This document shows positions 41,087 to 50,532 of a stretch of 64,000 nt of DNA, piece by piece (within the stretch, counting starts at the first letter, position 1; each line of letters opens with the position of its first letter). The DNA is from Streptomyces sporangiiformans. GTDB taxonomy: Bacteria > Actinomycetota > Actinomycetes > Streptomycetales > Streptomycetaceae. A model generated the notes under the pieces. That model was not told the DNA's origin. It searched no databases and worked only from the letters and a program-made list of their open reading frames with translations. The stretch is taken from assembly GCF_005768555.2 (NCBI RefSeq), contig NZ_VCHX02000352.1, positions 62,001 to 126,000 of the forward strand, in the 5' to 3' direction. A program made the position numbers and the translations under genes.

Positions 41087-41902
41087 TCAGCCGGCGAGCT
41101 TGTTGAACTTGCGGATCTGCTGGTCGAAGGCCCGGGCGGGAATCATGCGGCGTGCCGTGCTGATGCGTCGGGCATTCGAGCCGGCGGTGTACCGGAGCTT
41201 CGGCCTTGAGTCGGTGGCGGCCGCGACGATCGCCTTCGCGACGACGGCAGGGTCGTCGCCGTCCTTGCCGACTGCCACCGCCACCTGGTCGGCGATGCGC
41301 CGCCGCTCGGCGTAGACCTGCAACGGCAGGTCGGGCTCCACGGTGTTCGCCTCGAACGGCGTATTGGTGCCGGCGGGCTCGACGAGCAGTACCCGGACGC
41401 CGTGCTCGCGGACCTCGTGGTCCACGGACTCGGAGTAGCCCTCGATCGCGTGCTTGGACGCCGCGTAGGCGGCCATGTAGGGCGCGGGGACCAGCCCGAG
41501 GATGGACGAGATGTTGATGACACGTCCTCCTGCCTGGGCCCGCATGTGCGGCAGGACCGCCTTGGTCATGCGCATCACACCGAAGACGTTGATGTCGAAG
41601 ACGCGCTGGGACTGAGTGACCGAGTTTTCCTCGTCGGCGCCGGATGAGCCGATCCCGGCGTTGTTGACCAGGACATCGATCCGCCCGAACCGCTCGATCA
41701 CCTCCCCGACCGCGGCGGCGACCGAACCGTCACTGGTCACGTCGAGGTCGAGGAACGTCACACCGTCGGCAGGGGTGACCTTCGAGGTGTTCCGGCTTGT
41801 TCCGACCACCTCGAAACCGGCCTCGACGAGCGCGAGGGCGGCTGACCTTCCGATCCCGGAAGACGCACCCGTCACGAGTGCCACCGGCTGGGCTGTCGTC
41901 AT
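41087..41902 (-). CDS. Short-chain dehydrogenase/reductase
   Basis: A 271-residue classical SDR: ALVTGASSGIGRSAALAL (NAD(P) motif), DLDVTS, VLVNNAGIGSSG, GRVINISSILG with the Ser, and YAASKHAIEG with Tyr/Lys. Substrate unknown. The second of two ATGs is chosen (AGGAG at 6 nt); the first at 41905 is also possible. A TetR-type operator lies in its promoter, beside a TetR gene that has lost its DNA-binding domain, so this SDR may now be derepressed. Confidence 0.85.
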   Translation of the reverse strand: MTTAQPVALVTGASSGIGRSAALALVEAGFEVVGTSRNTSKVTPADGVTFLDLDVTSDGSVAAAVGEVIERFGRIDVLVNNAGIGSSGADEENSVTQSQRVFDINVFGVMRMTKAVLPHMRAQAGGRVINISSILGLVPAPYMAAYAASKHAIEGYSESVDHEVREHGVRVLLVEPAGTNTPFEANTVEPDLPLQVYAERRRIADQVAVAVGKDGDDPAVVAKAIVAAATDSRPKLRYTAGSNARRISTARRMIPARAFDQQIRKFNKLAG

Positions 41903-41925
41903 CATGATCTCCTGAGGTTCGTTGA

Positions 41926-41939
41926 ATTACGTTCGTAAT
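41926..41939. promoter_or_regulatory. TetR-type operator in the SDR promoter
   Basis: ATTACG-TT-CGTAAT, a perfect inverted repeat 21 bp upstream of the SDR start and divergent to the TetR fragment. AT content is well above the surroundings, as expected for a promoter/operator. Confidence 0.6.
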
Positions 41940-41997
41940 ACTATGACAGCAGGAGGCGCCGGAAGGCAAGGGCACTCCTGATGAACGAGAGCGTGTG

Positions 41998-42474
41998 ATG
42001 CGCCGCACAACGAGCGGCGGGCCGACGACGGCGGAGGGTAAGTGTGACCCTCCTCTCGTCGCCACCACGCTCGCCGACCAGCTGCGGACACAGCACGCAA
42101 ACATCTGTGCACAGGCAGCGCCCGGCCGCGCCGCACTGGAGCAGATCGTGCGCGAGTACCTTTCGGCTCAGCACCGCGACAACCCCGACGACGGCTGCCC
42201 CTCTGCCGCCCTGCTCGACGAGATCGGGCGCTCCAGGGACGCCACGAGGCAGGCGTACACCGACAGCCTGCTGGTCCTCGTCGACGAGATCGCCGCCCGC
42301 CTCGCACCCGACGACCCGCCCTCGGCGCGCGTGAAGGCACTCAGCCTCCTTGCCCTGCTGGCCGGAACACTCCAGCTCTCCCGAGCCATCGCCGACCGAC
42401 AGCTCTCCGACCAACTCCTCGAACAGGGCATCCACGACACCCTCGCCCTGATCGGCCCCGAGCAGCACAGCTGA
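41998..42474 (+). pseudogene. TetR-family regulator without its HTH domain
   Basis: The 158-residue frame encodes only the ligand-binding half of a TetR protein (LEQIVREYLSAQHRDNPDDGCPSAALLDEIGR, then TLQLSRAIADRQLSDQLLEQG). The 45-55 residue N-terminal HTH is missing; the codons after the ATG are unrelated, and only 58 bp separate the start from the operator. A deletion between operator and ligand domain explains this. It might still be translated but cannot bind DNA as a normal TetR. Confidence 0.7.
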
Positions 42475-42735
42475 CGCGCCGCATCACGACACGTCGCTGA
42501 GCGTTCGCTGCCGTCGCGCCGGCACCGTGCCACGTCGCCCTCGATGCGTTCCACAGCAGCCTCACCCGACGCCGCGTCAGAAAGCCCGTAGCAGATCGAC
42601 CGCAGGAGCCGTCCCGTCCACAGGGACGCCGGTGGCCGAGATGCCCGCCGATGCGGAGTGTGGAACGGTGGGAGAGGAACCAGGCCCGCCAGGGGCAGGT
42701 GCTCCAGCGGGCCACTCCGCACAGGAGGTGGCGTC

Positions 42736-44136
42736 ATGACTGACCAGGTCAGCGGGAGCGCCCCCAAGGAGCGGGCGGCGCGAGGTCGGGCCGCCCGGGC
42801 GGACGCGCCGCGCTCCTCTCACGCGGAGTACCAGCCCTCGGCCAAGCGGCCGGACCCGGTCGACGTCATCGAGGCTCAGTCGGCCGCCCGGGTGCCGGAG
42901 CTCGTGCCCATCCGCTACGGCCGGATGATGGAGGCCCCCTTCCGCTTCTACCGGGGCGCCGCCGCCATCATGGCCGGTGACCTGGCCGACACCCCCCGCT
43001 CGGGAATCACCGCGCAGCTGTGCGGGGACGCCCATCTGCTGAACTTCCGGCTGCTCGCCTCGCCCGAGCGGCATCTGGTGTTCGACATCAACGACTTCGA
43101 CGAGACCCTGCCCGGCCCCTGGGAGTGGGACGTCAAGAGGCTGGCCGCCAGCCTGGCCATCGCCGGACGCGAGAACGGCTTTACGGATGCCGAACGGGCC
43201 TCCGTGGTGCGTGCCACCGTCCGGTCGTACCGCGAGCGGATGCGCGGTCTCGCCGGCCTGGGCAACCTCGCCGTCTGGTACACCCAGGCCGACATGGACG
43301 CGTTGCAGGCGCTGGCGGACCGGAGGCTGGGAGCGCGAGGCCGCAAACGCTCCCGGCGGGCCATCGCGAAGGCCCGCAGCCACGACAGCCTCCAGGCCTT
43401 TGAGAAGCTCACGCGGGTGGTCGACGGGCGGCGCAGGATCACCCCCGACCCGCCGCTGATCGTGCCGCTCCAGGACCTGCTGCCGGACACGGAACGCGAC
43501 TCGCTGGAGGAACTGCTGCGCGAGCTGATCGAGCGGTACGGCCACAGCCTGCAGTCCGAGCGCCGCCATCTGCTGGGGCAGTACCGAATCGCAGACATGG
43601 CCCGCAAGGTCGTCGGGGTGGGCAGCGTCGGCACCCGCTGCTGGATCATCCTGCTGCTCGGCAGGGACGACGAGGATCCGCTGCTGCTGCAGGCGAAGGA
43701 AGCCGACCGGTCGGTGCTGGCTCCCTACGCGGGGACGAGCGCATACGACAACCAGGGGGAACGGGTCGTCGCCGGGCAGCGGCTCATGCAGGCCGCCAGC
43801 GACATCTTCCTCGGCTGGGAACGCGTCACCGGCATCGACGGACGCCAACGCGACTTCTATGTCCGCCAGTTGCGGGACTGGAAGGGCATCGCCGAACCGC
43901 AGACCATGCTCCCCAAGGACATGAGCGCCTTCGGCGAATTCTGCGGCGCCACCCTCGCCCGCGCCCACGCCCGCTCCGGAGACCGCATCGCCATCGCCGC
44001 CTACCTCGGCGGCGGCGACGCCTTCGACCGCGCGCTCACCGTCTTCGCCGAACGCTACGCCGACCAGAACGAACGCGACCACCAAGCCCTGACCGACGCC
44101 GTACGCGCCTGGCGAATCCCCGCCCAAGCCGTGTAA
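42736..44136 (+). CDS. DUF2252 family protein
   Basis: A 466-residue protein: RYGRMMEAPFRFYRGAAAIMA, QLCGDAHLLNF, FDINDFDETLPGPWEWDVKRLAAS, and later DFYVRQLRDWKG. This is the DUF2252 pattern. The GDxHxxN and DxNDFD elements resemble the catalytic loops of aminoglycoside-phosphotransferase-like kinases, so an ATP-dependent kinase fold is likely (inference); substrates are unknown. ATG 42736 has AGGAGG about 7 nt upstream; the frame is open before it but lacks family sequence. Confidence 0.8.
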   Translation: MTDQVSGSAPKERAARGRAARADAPRSSHAEYQPSAKRPDPVDVIEAQSAARVPELVPIRYGRMMEAPFRFYRGAAAIMAGDLADTPRSGITAQLCGDAHLLNFRLLASPERHLVFDINDFDETLPGPWEWDVKRLAASLAIAGRENGFTDAERASVVRATVRSYRERMRGLAGLGNLAVWYTQADMDALQALADRRLGARGRKRSRRAIAKARSHDSLQAFEKLTRVVDGRRRITPDPPLIVPLQDLLPDTERDSLEELLRELIERYGHSLQSERRHLLGQYRIADMARKVVGVGSVGTRCWIILLLGRDDEDPLLLQAKEADRSVLAPYAGTSAYDNQGERVVAGQRLMQAASDIFLGWERVTGIDGRQRDFYVRQLRDWKGIAEPQTMLPKDMSAFGEFCGATLARAHARSGDRIAIAAYLGGGDAFDRALTVFAERYADQNERDHQALTDAVRAWRIPAQAV

Positions 44137-44217
44137 CGCATACCGCGGAGGTGTTCCGGACTGCCTGACGCGGCCATCCACCGCTCAGGAACAGGGTGGA
44201 AGAAGCGTCGGCCGACG

Positions 44218-44951
44218 TCAGGTCACGAGCCGGAGGACTTCGGTCAGGCCGCGGTCCCCGATGCGCTGTTCGGCGGGGAAGATGTAGGTGCGCAGGCCGC
44301 AGGTGGTGGCGCCACCGTCCCGGACCGGGTTGTCTCCGACCATGAGGTGGCGCGTGGATCGACGCCGAGGTCTGCGCACGCCTTGAGGAACAGGTGGGGG
44401 TCGGGTTTTTCCCGGCCCATCTCGTAGGAGATGACGCACGTGTCGATCAGGTCCTCCAGGCCATGCCGGGCGAGGTGGATCCGCAGGTCCCAGGCGAAGT
44501 CGCTCACGATTCCGACGCGCAGTCCGCGGTCGCGGAGCGCTCGCAGCGTGGGTTCGGTATCGGAGTAGGGGAGCCAGGCATCGGGCGCGGTGAGCTCCCT
44601 GTAAGCCGTCTCTTCCACGCCGCGCAGGAAGTCGACATGCCTCCACCACTCCCCCATGGCGAGACGATGCCGTTCCGGAGAGAGGTCGCGGCCCTCTCGG
44701 CGGGCGACGACAGCGGGCAGCTGGAAAGCCTCTCGCAGTTGCCGGGATATCTCCTTCAGGGCGCCGTCCTCCTCCAGCAGGGCGAGGCGGCCTGCGGCAT
44801 CACCGATCCGGCGCAGCCACGTCTCCAGGTCGATCATCTGGAAGATCGTGTTGCTGAAGTCGAAGAGGACGGCTTCGACGGGTGGTACGGGAGCAGCCAG
44901 GTCGGCGGCGGCGGGGCGATAGGTGCTGGGGGTTTCGAACAGAGTCTGCAT
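44218..44951 (-). pseudogene. HAD-superfamily hydrolase, frameshifted
   Basis: From ATG 44951 the frame encodes a HAD enzyme: motif I VEAVLFDFSNTIFQM (Ser in place of the second Asp), a helical cap, motif II LRVGIVSDFAWDLR, motif III GREKPDPHLF. Just after GVDPRAT the frame breaks; the family ending LMVGDNPVRDGGATTCGLRTY continues in the next frame to a stop at 44218. One base is missing near 44347, in what was probably a CCC run. Either a recent inactivation or a sequencing error. Confidence 0.75.
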
Positions 44952-45510
44952 CACTGGGCAGGCTTTCCGGTGTCGACCGTCTCGACAAGGACTCCGAGGC
45001 CACGCATGGCCGCGATCTCCGCGTCGGATGTGCTGGTGTTCGGTGATGACCGCCTGGTAGTCGGACACGGTGCCGTATGCGTGGGTGGCGGTCTTGCCGA
45101 ACTTCGAATGGTCCACGAGCAGCAAGGACTGATGTGCGGCCGCGAGCATGGCCAGCTTCACCTCGACGTACTCGCTCAGGGGGTGGAAGAGCTGACCCGA
45201 GAGGACGGCGGTGGCGGACATCACGGCGAGATCGGCGCGGATGTGGGACAGGGCGCGGGTGACCTGAGGCCCCGTGCAGGAGTTGAAGTCGCCGTGGTAG
45301 TGCCCGCTGAGCAGGGTGACATCCACACCCAGGGCGGATCCCAGGCGCTGTGCCAGGCCGACCGAGTTGGTGACGACGGCGATCTGGTCGAGTTGCGCGA
45401 GGGCGGAGGCCATGGGGAAGAGAGTGGTGGAGTCGTCCATGAGTACCGTGCTGCCCGGCTTGATCCGGCCGACGGCGGCCGCGTGCGCAAGGCAGGCTCG
45501 GGACGCCAGG
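44951..45510 (-). pseudogene. DeoR-family regulator, truncated and frameshifted
   Basis: The sequence encodes the DeoR sugar-sensor domain (GRIKPGSTVLMDDSTTLF, VLSGQLFHPLSEYVEVKL, LLLVDHSKFGKTATHAYG, then VITE). The N-terminal HTH is absent; similarity ends near 45510, beside the AraC gene. A second defect near 45038 shifts the frame; after it the correct ending EIAAMRGLGVLVETVDTGKP runs to a TGA that overlapped the HAD ATG. DeoR and HAD thus formed a coupled operon, now both broken. Confidence 0.75.
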
Positions 45511-45595
45511 GGCCGTGGAGGGGGCTTCGGGGGCCAGAGCAGGCGACCGGTGGTGCCGACTGCCTACGGTGGTCGCCGAGGAGAAGGTGAGTGCG

Positions 45596-46678
45596 ATGTC
45601 CCTTGCCCCCGGCCCGGCAGACCCTCCCGGGACCAGCCGCAGCACGTCGGCGACGATCCAGCCGAACATCCTGCGCTATCTCGTCGTGGTCGCCGACGAG
45701 CGCGGCGTCGATCTGCGCCCCCTGCTGAAGCAGATGGGACTGGACGAGACCGTCATGCGCTCCGCCGCGCTGCGGGTGTCGTACCGGCAGGGCAGCGCGG
45801 TGATCCGTCGCGCGCTGGAGCTCACCAGGGACGAGCGCCTGGGACTGAAGGTCGGCGCGGCGCAGCACCTGACCGCGTGGGGCCTGCTCGGCATCGCCCT
45901 GATGGCCGACGACACGCTTCAGCACGCCATCGAGACCGGGGTGAAGTACCAGAACCTGTCCGGGGCGATGGTGGTGTGGTCGGCCGGTGTGGGCGAGGAG
46001 GACGACGCCTTCGTGCTGCGCGCAGATCTTCCCGATCCCGCCATGGACCCGGCCGTGGCTTCCTTCCTGATCGAGGAGGCGTTCGCCTCCGTGGTCACCC
46101 TGTCCCGGCTGGCCGTCGGCCCGGCCTTCGCGCCGAGAGCAGTGGAGTTCTCGTTTCCGCCACCGCGCCAACTCGACCTGTACGGCGCCCTGTTCCGCTG
46201 TCCGGTCCGATTCGGTGCCCCTGCCACCCGCATGGTCATCGACCCCGCGTGGGCCCGTACCCGGATGCCCGGCCGGGATCCGGTGAGCTACGCGTCGACG
46301 CTGGAGATGCTCGACGCGCAGATGGCTTCCCGCCGTGACCAGCAGGATCTGCTGGAGGTGCTGGAGATCTCCGTCGCGCAGGGCCTCCCGGTGGTGCCTT
46401 CGTTCGGTGAGCAGGCGCGGCGGCATGCGACGAGCGAGCGGACGCTGCGCCGTCGGCTGGCCGACTGCGGCACGACGTACGAGGCACTCGTCGAGGGAGT
46501 GCGCCGGGAACGCGTCGAACAGCTGTTGCTCCGCCCGGAACTGACACTGCGCGACATCGCCCGCCGGGCGGGATTCTCCGACGAACGGGCGCTGCGCCGC
46601 GCGGTACGCCGCTGGCACGGCACCTCCCCGGTCCAGCTGCGGGAGCGGATGCTCCGGGAGGCGGGGCATACGGAATGA
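45596..46678 (+). CDS. AraC-family regulator
   Basis: A 360-residue regulator of the OruR/ArgR-like AraC group: N-terminal Arabinose_bd-type domain (ILRYLVVVADERGVDLRPLLKQM; GLLGIALMADDTLQHAIE) and C-terminal HTH_18 (QARRHATSERTLRRRLADCG; LRDIARRAGFSDERALRRAVRRWHGTSPVQLRE). It converges on the aldehyde dehydrogenase gene and probably activates the monooxygenase-SDR-ALDH operon, as such regulators often do for ketone or alcohol oxidation. ATG 45596 chosen; GTG 45587 is an alternative. Confidence 0.85.
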   Translation: MSLAPGPADPPGTSRSTSATIQPNILRYLVVVADERGVDLRPLLKQMGLDETVMRSAALRVSYRQGSAVIRRALELTRDERLGLKVGAAQHLTAWGLLGIALMADDTLQHAIETGVKYQNLSGAMVVWSAGVGEEDDAFVLRADLPDPAMDPAVASFLIEEAFASVVTLSRLAVGPAFAPRAVEFSFPPPRQLDLYGALFRCPVRFGAPATRMVIDPAWARTRMPGRDPVSYASTLEMLDAQMASRRDQQDLLEVLEISVAQGLPVVPSFGEQARRHATSERTLRRRLADCGTTYEALVEGVRRERVEQLLLRPELTLRDIARRAGFSDERALRRAVRRWHGTSPVQLRERMLREAGHTE

Positions 46679-46714
46679 CGTGTCGGCCACCGCGCCTGCG
46701 GCTGTCGGCTCGGA

Positions 46715-48127
46715 TCAGCGGGTGCGGATCCAGATCGTCTTCTCCCTGGTCCACTGGTCGAAGGCGTTGGTGGACTTCTCCACTCCACCGAATCCCGACT
46801 GCTTCCAGCCGCCGAAGGGGGTTGTGATGTCACCCTCGCTGTAGGCGTTGACGGAGACCACGCCGGCCTCGATGCCGCGGGCCAGCCGCAGCGCGGTGTC
46901 GAGGTCGCGGGTCCAGACCGAGGCGGCGAGCCCGTACTCGGTGGCGTTGGCCCTGCGTACCGCCTCGTCCTCGGAGGTGAAGGTCTGGACGGTGACGACG
47001 GGACCGAACAACTCCTTGGTGAGGACGTCACTGCCGTCGGGGGCTCGGGTGATCACGGTGGGCGGGTAGTAGGCGCCGCGCGGAGGCAGCCCGTGGGGCA
47101 GTCCCCCGGTGTGGATCTGGGCTCCGCCGGCCCGAGCGGCCTCCACGGCTCCCGCGACCCGCTCGAAGGCGGCGTGGTCGATGAGCGGCCCCATCTGCGT
47201 GCGTGGGTCGGCCGGGTCACCGGTGACGAGCTCTCTCGCCGCGGCCGTGAACCGCTCCAGAACCTCCTCGGCGATACTGCGGTGAACCAGAACCCGAGAC
47301 CCGGCCGTGCAGTTCTGCCCCATGGTCAGGAACGCGGCCTCGATCATGTTGTCGATGAGCTCGTCGCCGTAGGAGAGCGCGTCGGCCATCAGCACTTGAG
47401 GGCTCTTGCCGCCCATCTCCAGCGAGACGCGCTTGAAGTTGCTTTCGGCGGCGTCCTTGAGGATCCGGCGGCCGGTCGCGGTGGACCCGGTGAAGGAGAG
47501 CGCCCCCACAACGGGGTTACGGGCGAGGGCCGCCCCGGCCTCCTGGCCGTACCCGGGCAGTACCGTGAGCACCCCGTCGGGCAGGCCTGCCTCGGCTGCG
47601 AGTGCGGCCAGGTGCAGGGCCGAGCGCGGGGTCGCCTCGGCGGGCTTGACCAGCAGACAGTTGCCTGCGGCCAGGGCCGGTCCGACCTTCCATGCGGTCA
47701 TGGCGAGCGGGTAGTTCCACGGCAGGATCGCCGCGACGACCCCGACCGGTTCGCGGCTCATGAGACCGAGACCGTCGGGCCCGCCCGGCGCGACCCGGCC
47801 GAAGACCTTGTCGGCCGCCTCGGCGAACCAGCGGATCGACTCGATCGCGCCCGGTACGTCGCCCGTACGGCACTCCGTGATCGGCTTTCCCGCGTCCTCG
47901 CTGTCCAGCCGGGCGAGGATCTCGGTGTCGCGTTCCATGAGGTCGGCCAGCCGCAGCAGCACCGCGCCGCGCTCCCGGACCGGCAGCCGCGACCACACCC
48001 CGGCGTCTTGGACCTGCCGGGCCTGCTCGGCGGCCTTGGCGACGTCGTCGGCGCTCGCGGCGGGCAGGGAGGTGATCGGCTCACCCGTGGCGGGGTTGAC
48101 GACCCGCAGCATCTCGTTCGTGGTCAT
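46715..48127 (-). CDS. NAD(P)-dependent aldehyde dehydrogenase
   Basis: A 470-residue ALDH-superfamily enzyme: PWNYPLAMTAWKVGPALAAGN, SFTGSTATGRRI, LEMGGKSPQ (general-base Glu), GQNCTAGSR (catalytic Cys) and ELFGPVVTV. Closest in flavour to betaine-aldehyde/gamma-aminobutyraldehyde-type dehydrogenases. It follows the SDR gene with a 4-nt overlap and GGAAG before the ATG. Likely the last oxidation step (aldehyde to acid) in the pathway started by the flavin monooxygenase. Confidence 0.9.
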   Translation of the reverse strand: MTTNEMLRVVNPATGEPITSLPAASADDVAKAAEQARQVQDAGVWSRLPVRERGAVLLRLADLMERDTEILARLDSEDAGKPITECRTGDVPGAIESIRWFAEAADKVFGRVAPGGPDGLGLMSREPVGVVAAILPWNYPLAMTAWKVGPALAAGNCLLVKPAEATPRSALHLAALAAEAGLPDGVLTVLPGYGQEAGAALARNPVVGALSFTGSTATGRRILKDAAESNFKRVSLEMGGKSPQVLMADALSYGDELIDNMIEAAFLTMGQNCTAGSRVLVHRSIAEEVLERFTAAARELVTGDPADPRTQMGPLIDHAAFERVAGAVEAARAGGAQIHTGGLPHGLPPRGAYYPPTVITRAPDGSDVLTKELFGPVVTVQTFTSEDEAVRRANATEYGLAASVWTRDLDTALRLARGIEAGVVSVNAYSEGDITTPFGGWKQSGFGGVEKSTNAFDQWTREKTIWIRTR

Positions 48128-49002
48128 GCTTCCTCCACCAGCTCCCAGCGCCCGTCGGTCCGGCGGGCCAGTCCACGTCGGCGGAGTTCCTCCAGATAGC
48201 GAGCCATGCCGCGGTCACCGCGCTTGCGGAACAGCGGGAAGACCCGGGGCAGCAGGTTCGGCATGAGCATCGCGAACCGCACCAGCCGGGACTCACCGGG
48301 CCGGGGGTAGGCCTCCAGTCGGGGCTTGTCCAGCAGGCTCACCACGGCCGCGACGACGTCGGCGGGCTGCTGAGGCCGGTCCTGGAACTGCATGGAGTTC
48401 CCGCCGTCCACGGCTTCCTGGCGCAGCATCCGGGTGTCGGTGGCCGACGGGAGCACCGACCCGGCCAGAATGCCCTTGCTCCTCAGGTCGAGCCCGATGG
48501 CGAGCATCGCGCCGCGCAGCCCGAACTTGGAAGCGGTGTAGATCGGGGTCTCGCCCAGCGGGAAGATCCCGCCGAGGGAGACCGTGGTGACCACCCGGGC
48601 GTCCCGGGAAGCCATGAGAAGAGGAAGGGCGATCCGGGTCGCGACCAGCGGTGAGGTCAGGTTGAGGGTGATCTCCCGCTCGATGCTCTCGACGCTGCGG
48701 ACGTCGAAGCGTTCCGCGCTGGTCATGCCCACGTTGTTGACGAGTACGTCGAGGCGGCCGTGGTCATCGGCGACCACCTCGAACAACCGCTCCACCTGGG
48801 CGCGGTCCATCAGGTCACAGCCGATGCCCGTGTGCCCGGCGCCGGGGAGGTCCGCGGCCACCTTCATGGCGCGGACCCCGTCGATGTCGACGACGACGCA
48901 GCGGGCTCCGCCGGAGGCGAAGCGACGGCACAGCGCACTGCCGATGCCGCCCGCGCCGCCGGTCACCAGCATGACCTTGTCGGTGAAGTCGAACCCGCTC
49001 AT
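48124..49002 (-). CDS. Short-chain dehydrogenase with C-terminal extension
   Basis: A 292-residue SDR: MLVTGGAGGIGSALCRRFA, VVVDIDG, DVLVNNVGM, ARVVTTVSLGGIFP (Ser) and YTASKFGLRG (Tyr/Lys). After the Rossmann core come about 45 residues with a basic, membrane-like helix (RLVRFAMLMPNLLPRVFPLFRKRG), suggesting peripheral membrane association. It overlaps both operon neighbours by 4 nt. Probably oxidises an alcohol or reduces a ketone between the monooxygenase and ALDH. Confidence 0.85.
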   Translation of the reverse strand: MSGFDFTDKVMLVTGGAGGIGSALCRRFASGGARCVVVDIDGVRAMKVAADLPGAGHTGIGCDLMDRAQVERLFEVVADDHGRLDVLVNNVGMTSAERFDVRSVESIEREITLNLTSPLVATRIALPLLMASRDARVVTTVSLGGIFPLGETPIYTASKFGLRGAMLAIGLDLRSKGILAGSVLPSATDTRMLRQEAVDGGNSMQFQDRPQQPADVVAAVVSLLDKPRLEAYPRPGESRLVRFAMLMPNLLPRVFPLFRKRGDRGMARYLEELRRRGLARRTDGRWELVEEA

Positions 49003-50345
49003 GCCGTCGCCTCCGCGGGTCGAAGGGACCGCACCCGCGGAGGCCGGCCCTCGGTGCGCCAGCCCATCTGCCCCGCGACCTTGCCCAGGTACTTCACGAA
49101 GGCCCCGCTGTCGACGTAGCCGGTGTGGCGGGGCGAGTCGACGAACTTCAGCCCGCCGGACAGATCCGGGCGGTCGGCGCGGATCATGCGGGCGAACCGC
49201 TCCGCGTTCGGCAGCCGGTGCCGCGCGTCGTGGAGGTACCCGGCGATCAGCTGCGCCTGGGAGTCGAAGAGCTGGTACGCACCGGAGTTGGTCTCGATGA
49301 AGCCGATGCCGAACAGGCCCTCGTGCTCGCGCGAGAACGACGACAGGTACAGGTCGGGGTGCTGCTCGTCGCCGAAGTACCGCTGCGCGACCGGCACTTT
49401 GTGGACGTAGCCCGTGGCCAGCAGGACGAGGTCGAAGTCGTCACTCGTGCCGTCGGTGAAGTGCACGGTCCGGCCCTCGGTGCGGGCGATCCCGGGCTTG
49501 GCGGTGATGTCGCCGTGCTGGAGATGGTGGATCAGCATGGAGTTGATGGCCGGGTGGGTCTCGAACAGCTTGTGGTCCGGTTTCGGCAGCCCCAGCCGCG
49601 TCGGGTCCCCGTTGATGATCCGCAGGAGGGCGCCGAAGAGCCGCTGCGCCAGCCACATCGGCAGGTGCGGTCCACTGCCCGCGATGGTGTCCACCGGCCG
49701 GCCGAACAGGTGCTTGGGGATGAACCAGTACCCACGCCGCATGCTGATCACCGCGTGGTCCGCGCTCCGGGCCGCGTCGCAGGCTATGTCACAGCCGGAG
49801 TTCCCCGCGCCCACGACCAGGACCCGCTTGCCCCGCAGCTCCTCCGCGTTGCGGTAGCCGACGGTGTGCCGGACCTCTCCGCTGAACTCCCCCGGCAGTT
49901 CGGGGACGTTGGGGTGCCACTGCGAGCCCGTACACACGACGACCTGCCCGTGCACGCTGTGCCGCCCGTCGGCCCGGGTGACCGTCCAGGTGCCGTCCGC
50001 GTTCTTCTCGACGTTCTCGACCTCGACGCCGAACTCGATGCGGTCCGTCAGCCCGTAGGCGTCGGCGAAGGACCGCAGGTACGACAGGATCTGCCGGTGG
50101 GGCGGGTAGTCCGCGAAGTGGTCGGGCATCGGGAAACCGCCGAATCCCGACAGTGTCCTGCTGGAAATGAAGTGGGCCGACTCGTACATCGGGCTGCCGG
50201 GATTGTCGATGTCCCAGATACCGCCGGGCCCGGTGTGCCGCTCCAGGTGCGTGTACGGCAGATTCCGCTCCGCCAGGGCCCTGGCGACCGCCAGCCCGGC
50301 AGGTCCCGCCCCGATCACACACGTATCAAACTGGCTTTCCTTCAC
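48999..50345 (-). CDS. Flavin-containing monooxygenase (FMO/Baeyer-Villiger-like)
   Basis: A 448-residue FAD/NADPH enzyme: CVIGAGPAGLAVARAL (FAD motif), FSGEVRHTVGYRN (matches the FxGxxxHxxxY FMO fingerprint), VLVVGAGNSGCDIAC (NADPH motif) and LLATGYVH. GTG 50345 has GAGGAGG 7 nt upstream; the ORF is open further upstream but unconserved. First gene of a coupled operon with an SDR and an ALDH, divergent from a TetR gene. Likely initiates oxidation of a ketone, terpenoid or amine. Confidence 0.9.
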   Translation of the reverse strand: MKESQFDTCVIGAGPAGLAVARALAERNLPYTHLERHTGPGGIWDIDNPGSPMYESAHFISSRTLSGFGGFPMPDHFADYPPHRQILSYLRSFADAYGLTDRIEFGVEVENVEKNADGTWTVTRADGRHSVHGQVVVCTGSQWHPNVPELPGEFSGEVRHTVGYRNAEELRGKRVLVVGAGNSGCDIACDAARSADHAVISMRRGYWFIPKHLFGRPVDTIAGSGPHLPMWLAQRLFGALLRIINGDPTRLGLPKPDHKLFETHPAINSMLIHHLQHGDITAKPGIARTEGRTVHFTDGTSDDFDLVLLATGYVHKVPVAQRYFGDEQHPDLYLSSFSREHEGLFGIGFIETNSGAYQLFDSQAQLIAGYLHDARHRLPNAERFARMIRADRPDLSGGLKFVDSPRHTGYVDSGAFVKYLGKVAGQMGWRTEGRPPRVRSLRPAEATA

Positions 50346-50499
50346 GGGCCTGCCTCCTCGTTCATCCCGCTTCACGGGGGTTGGAGGAAACGTATGCACC
50401 CGCCACTCAGCGGGAACTGACCTACGCGGCCACGGACCGGACCTCAGCGGCCGCGCCACCAGGCATTCGTCTGCGCGCCACCCGACCTGTTCAGACGAC

Positions 50500-50526
50500 T
50501 TGATCATGAGACTCAGTCGATATGAT
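50500..50526 (+). promoter_or_regulatory. Candidate promoter for a leaderless tetR transcript
   Basis: TTGATC (50500-50505) and TATGAT (50521-50526), 15-nt spacing. Initiation about 7 nt after the -10 would be at the ATG (50533) itself. CGACT...AGTCG arms straddle the region and may be the operator for this TetR on the shared divergent promoter. Confidence 0.45.
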
Positions 50527-50532
50527 GCAGTC

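Noticed and set aside
44244..45440. A single 398-residue DeoR-HAD fusion protein
   Set aside because: The join arises only because of a frameshift near 45038. In the restored frame DeoR stops where the HAD gene starts.
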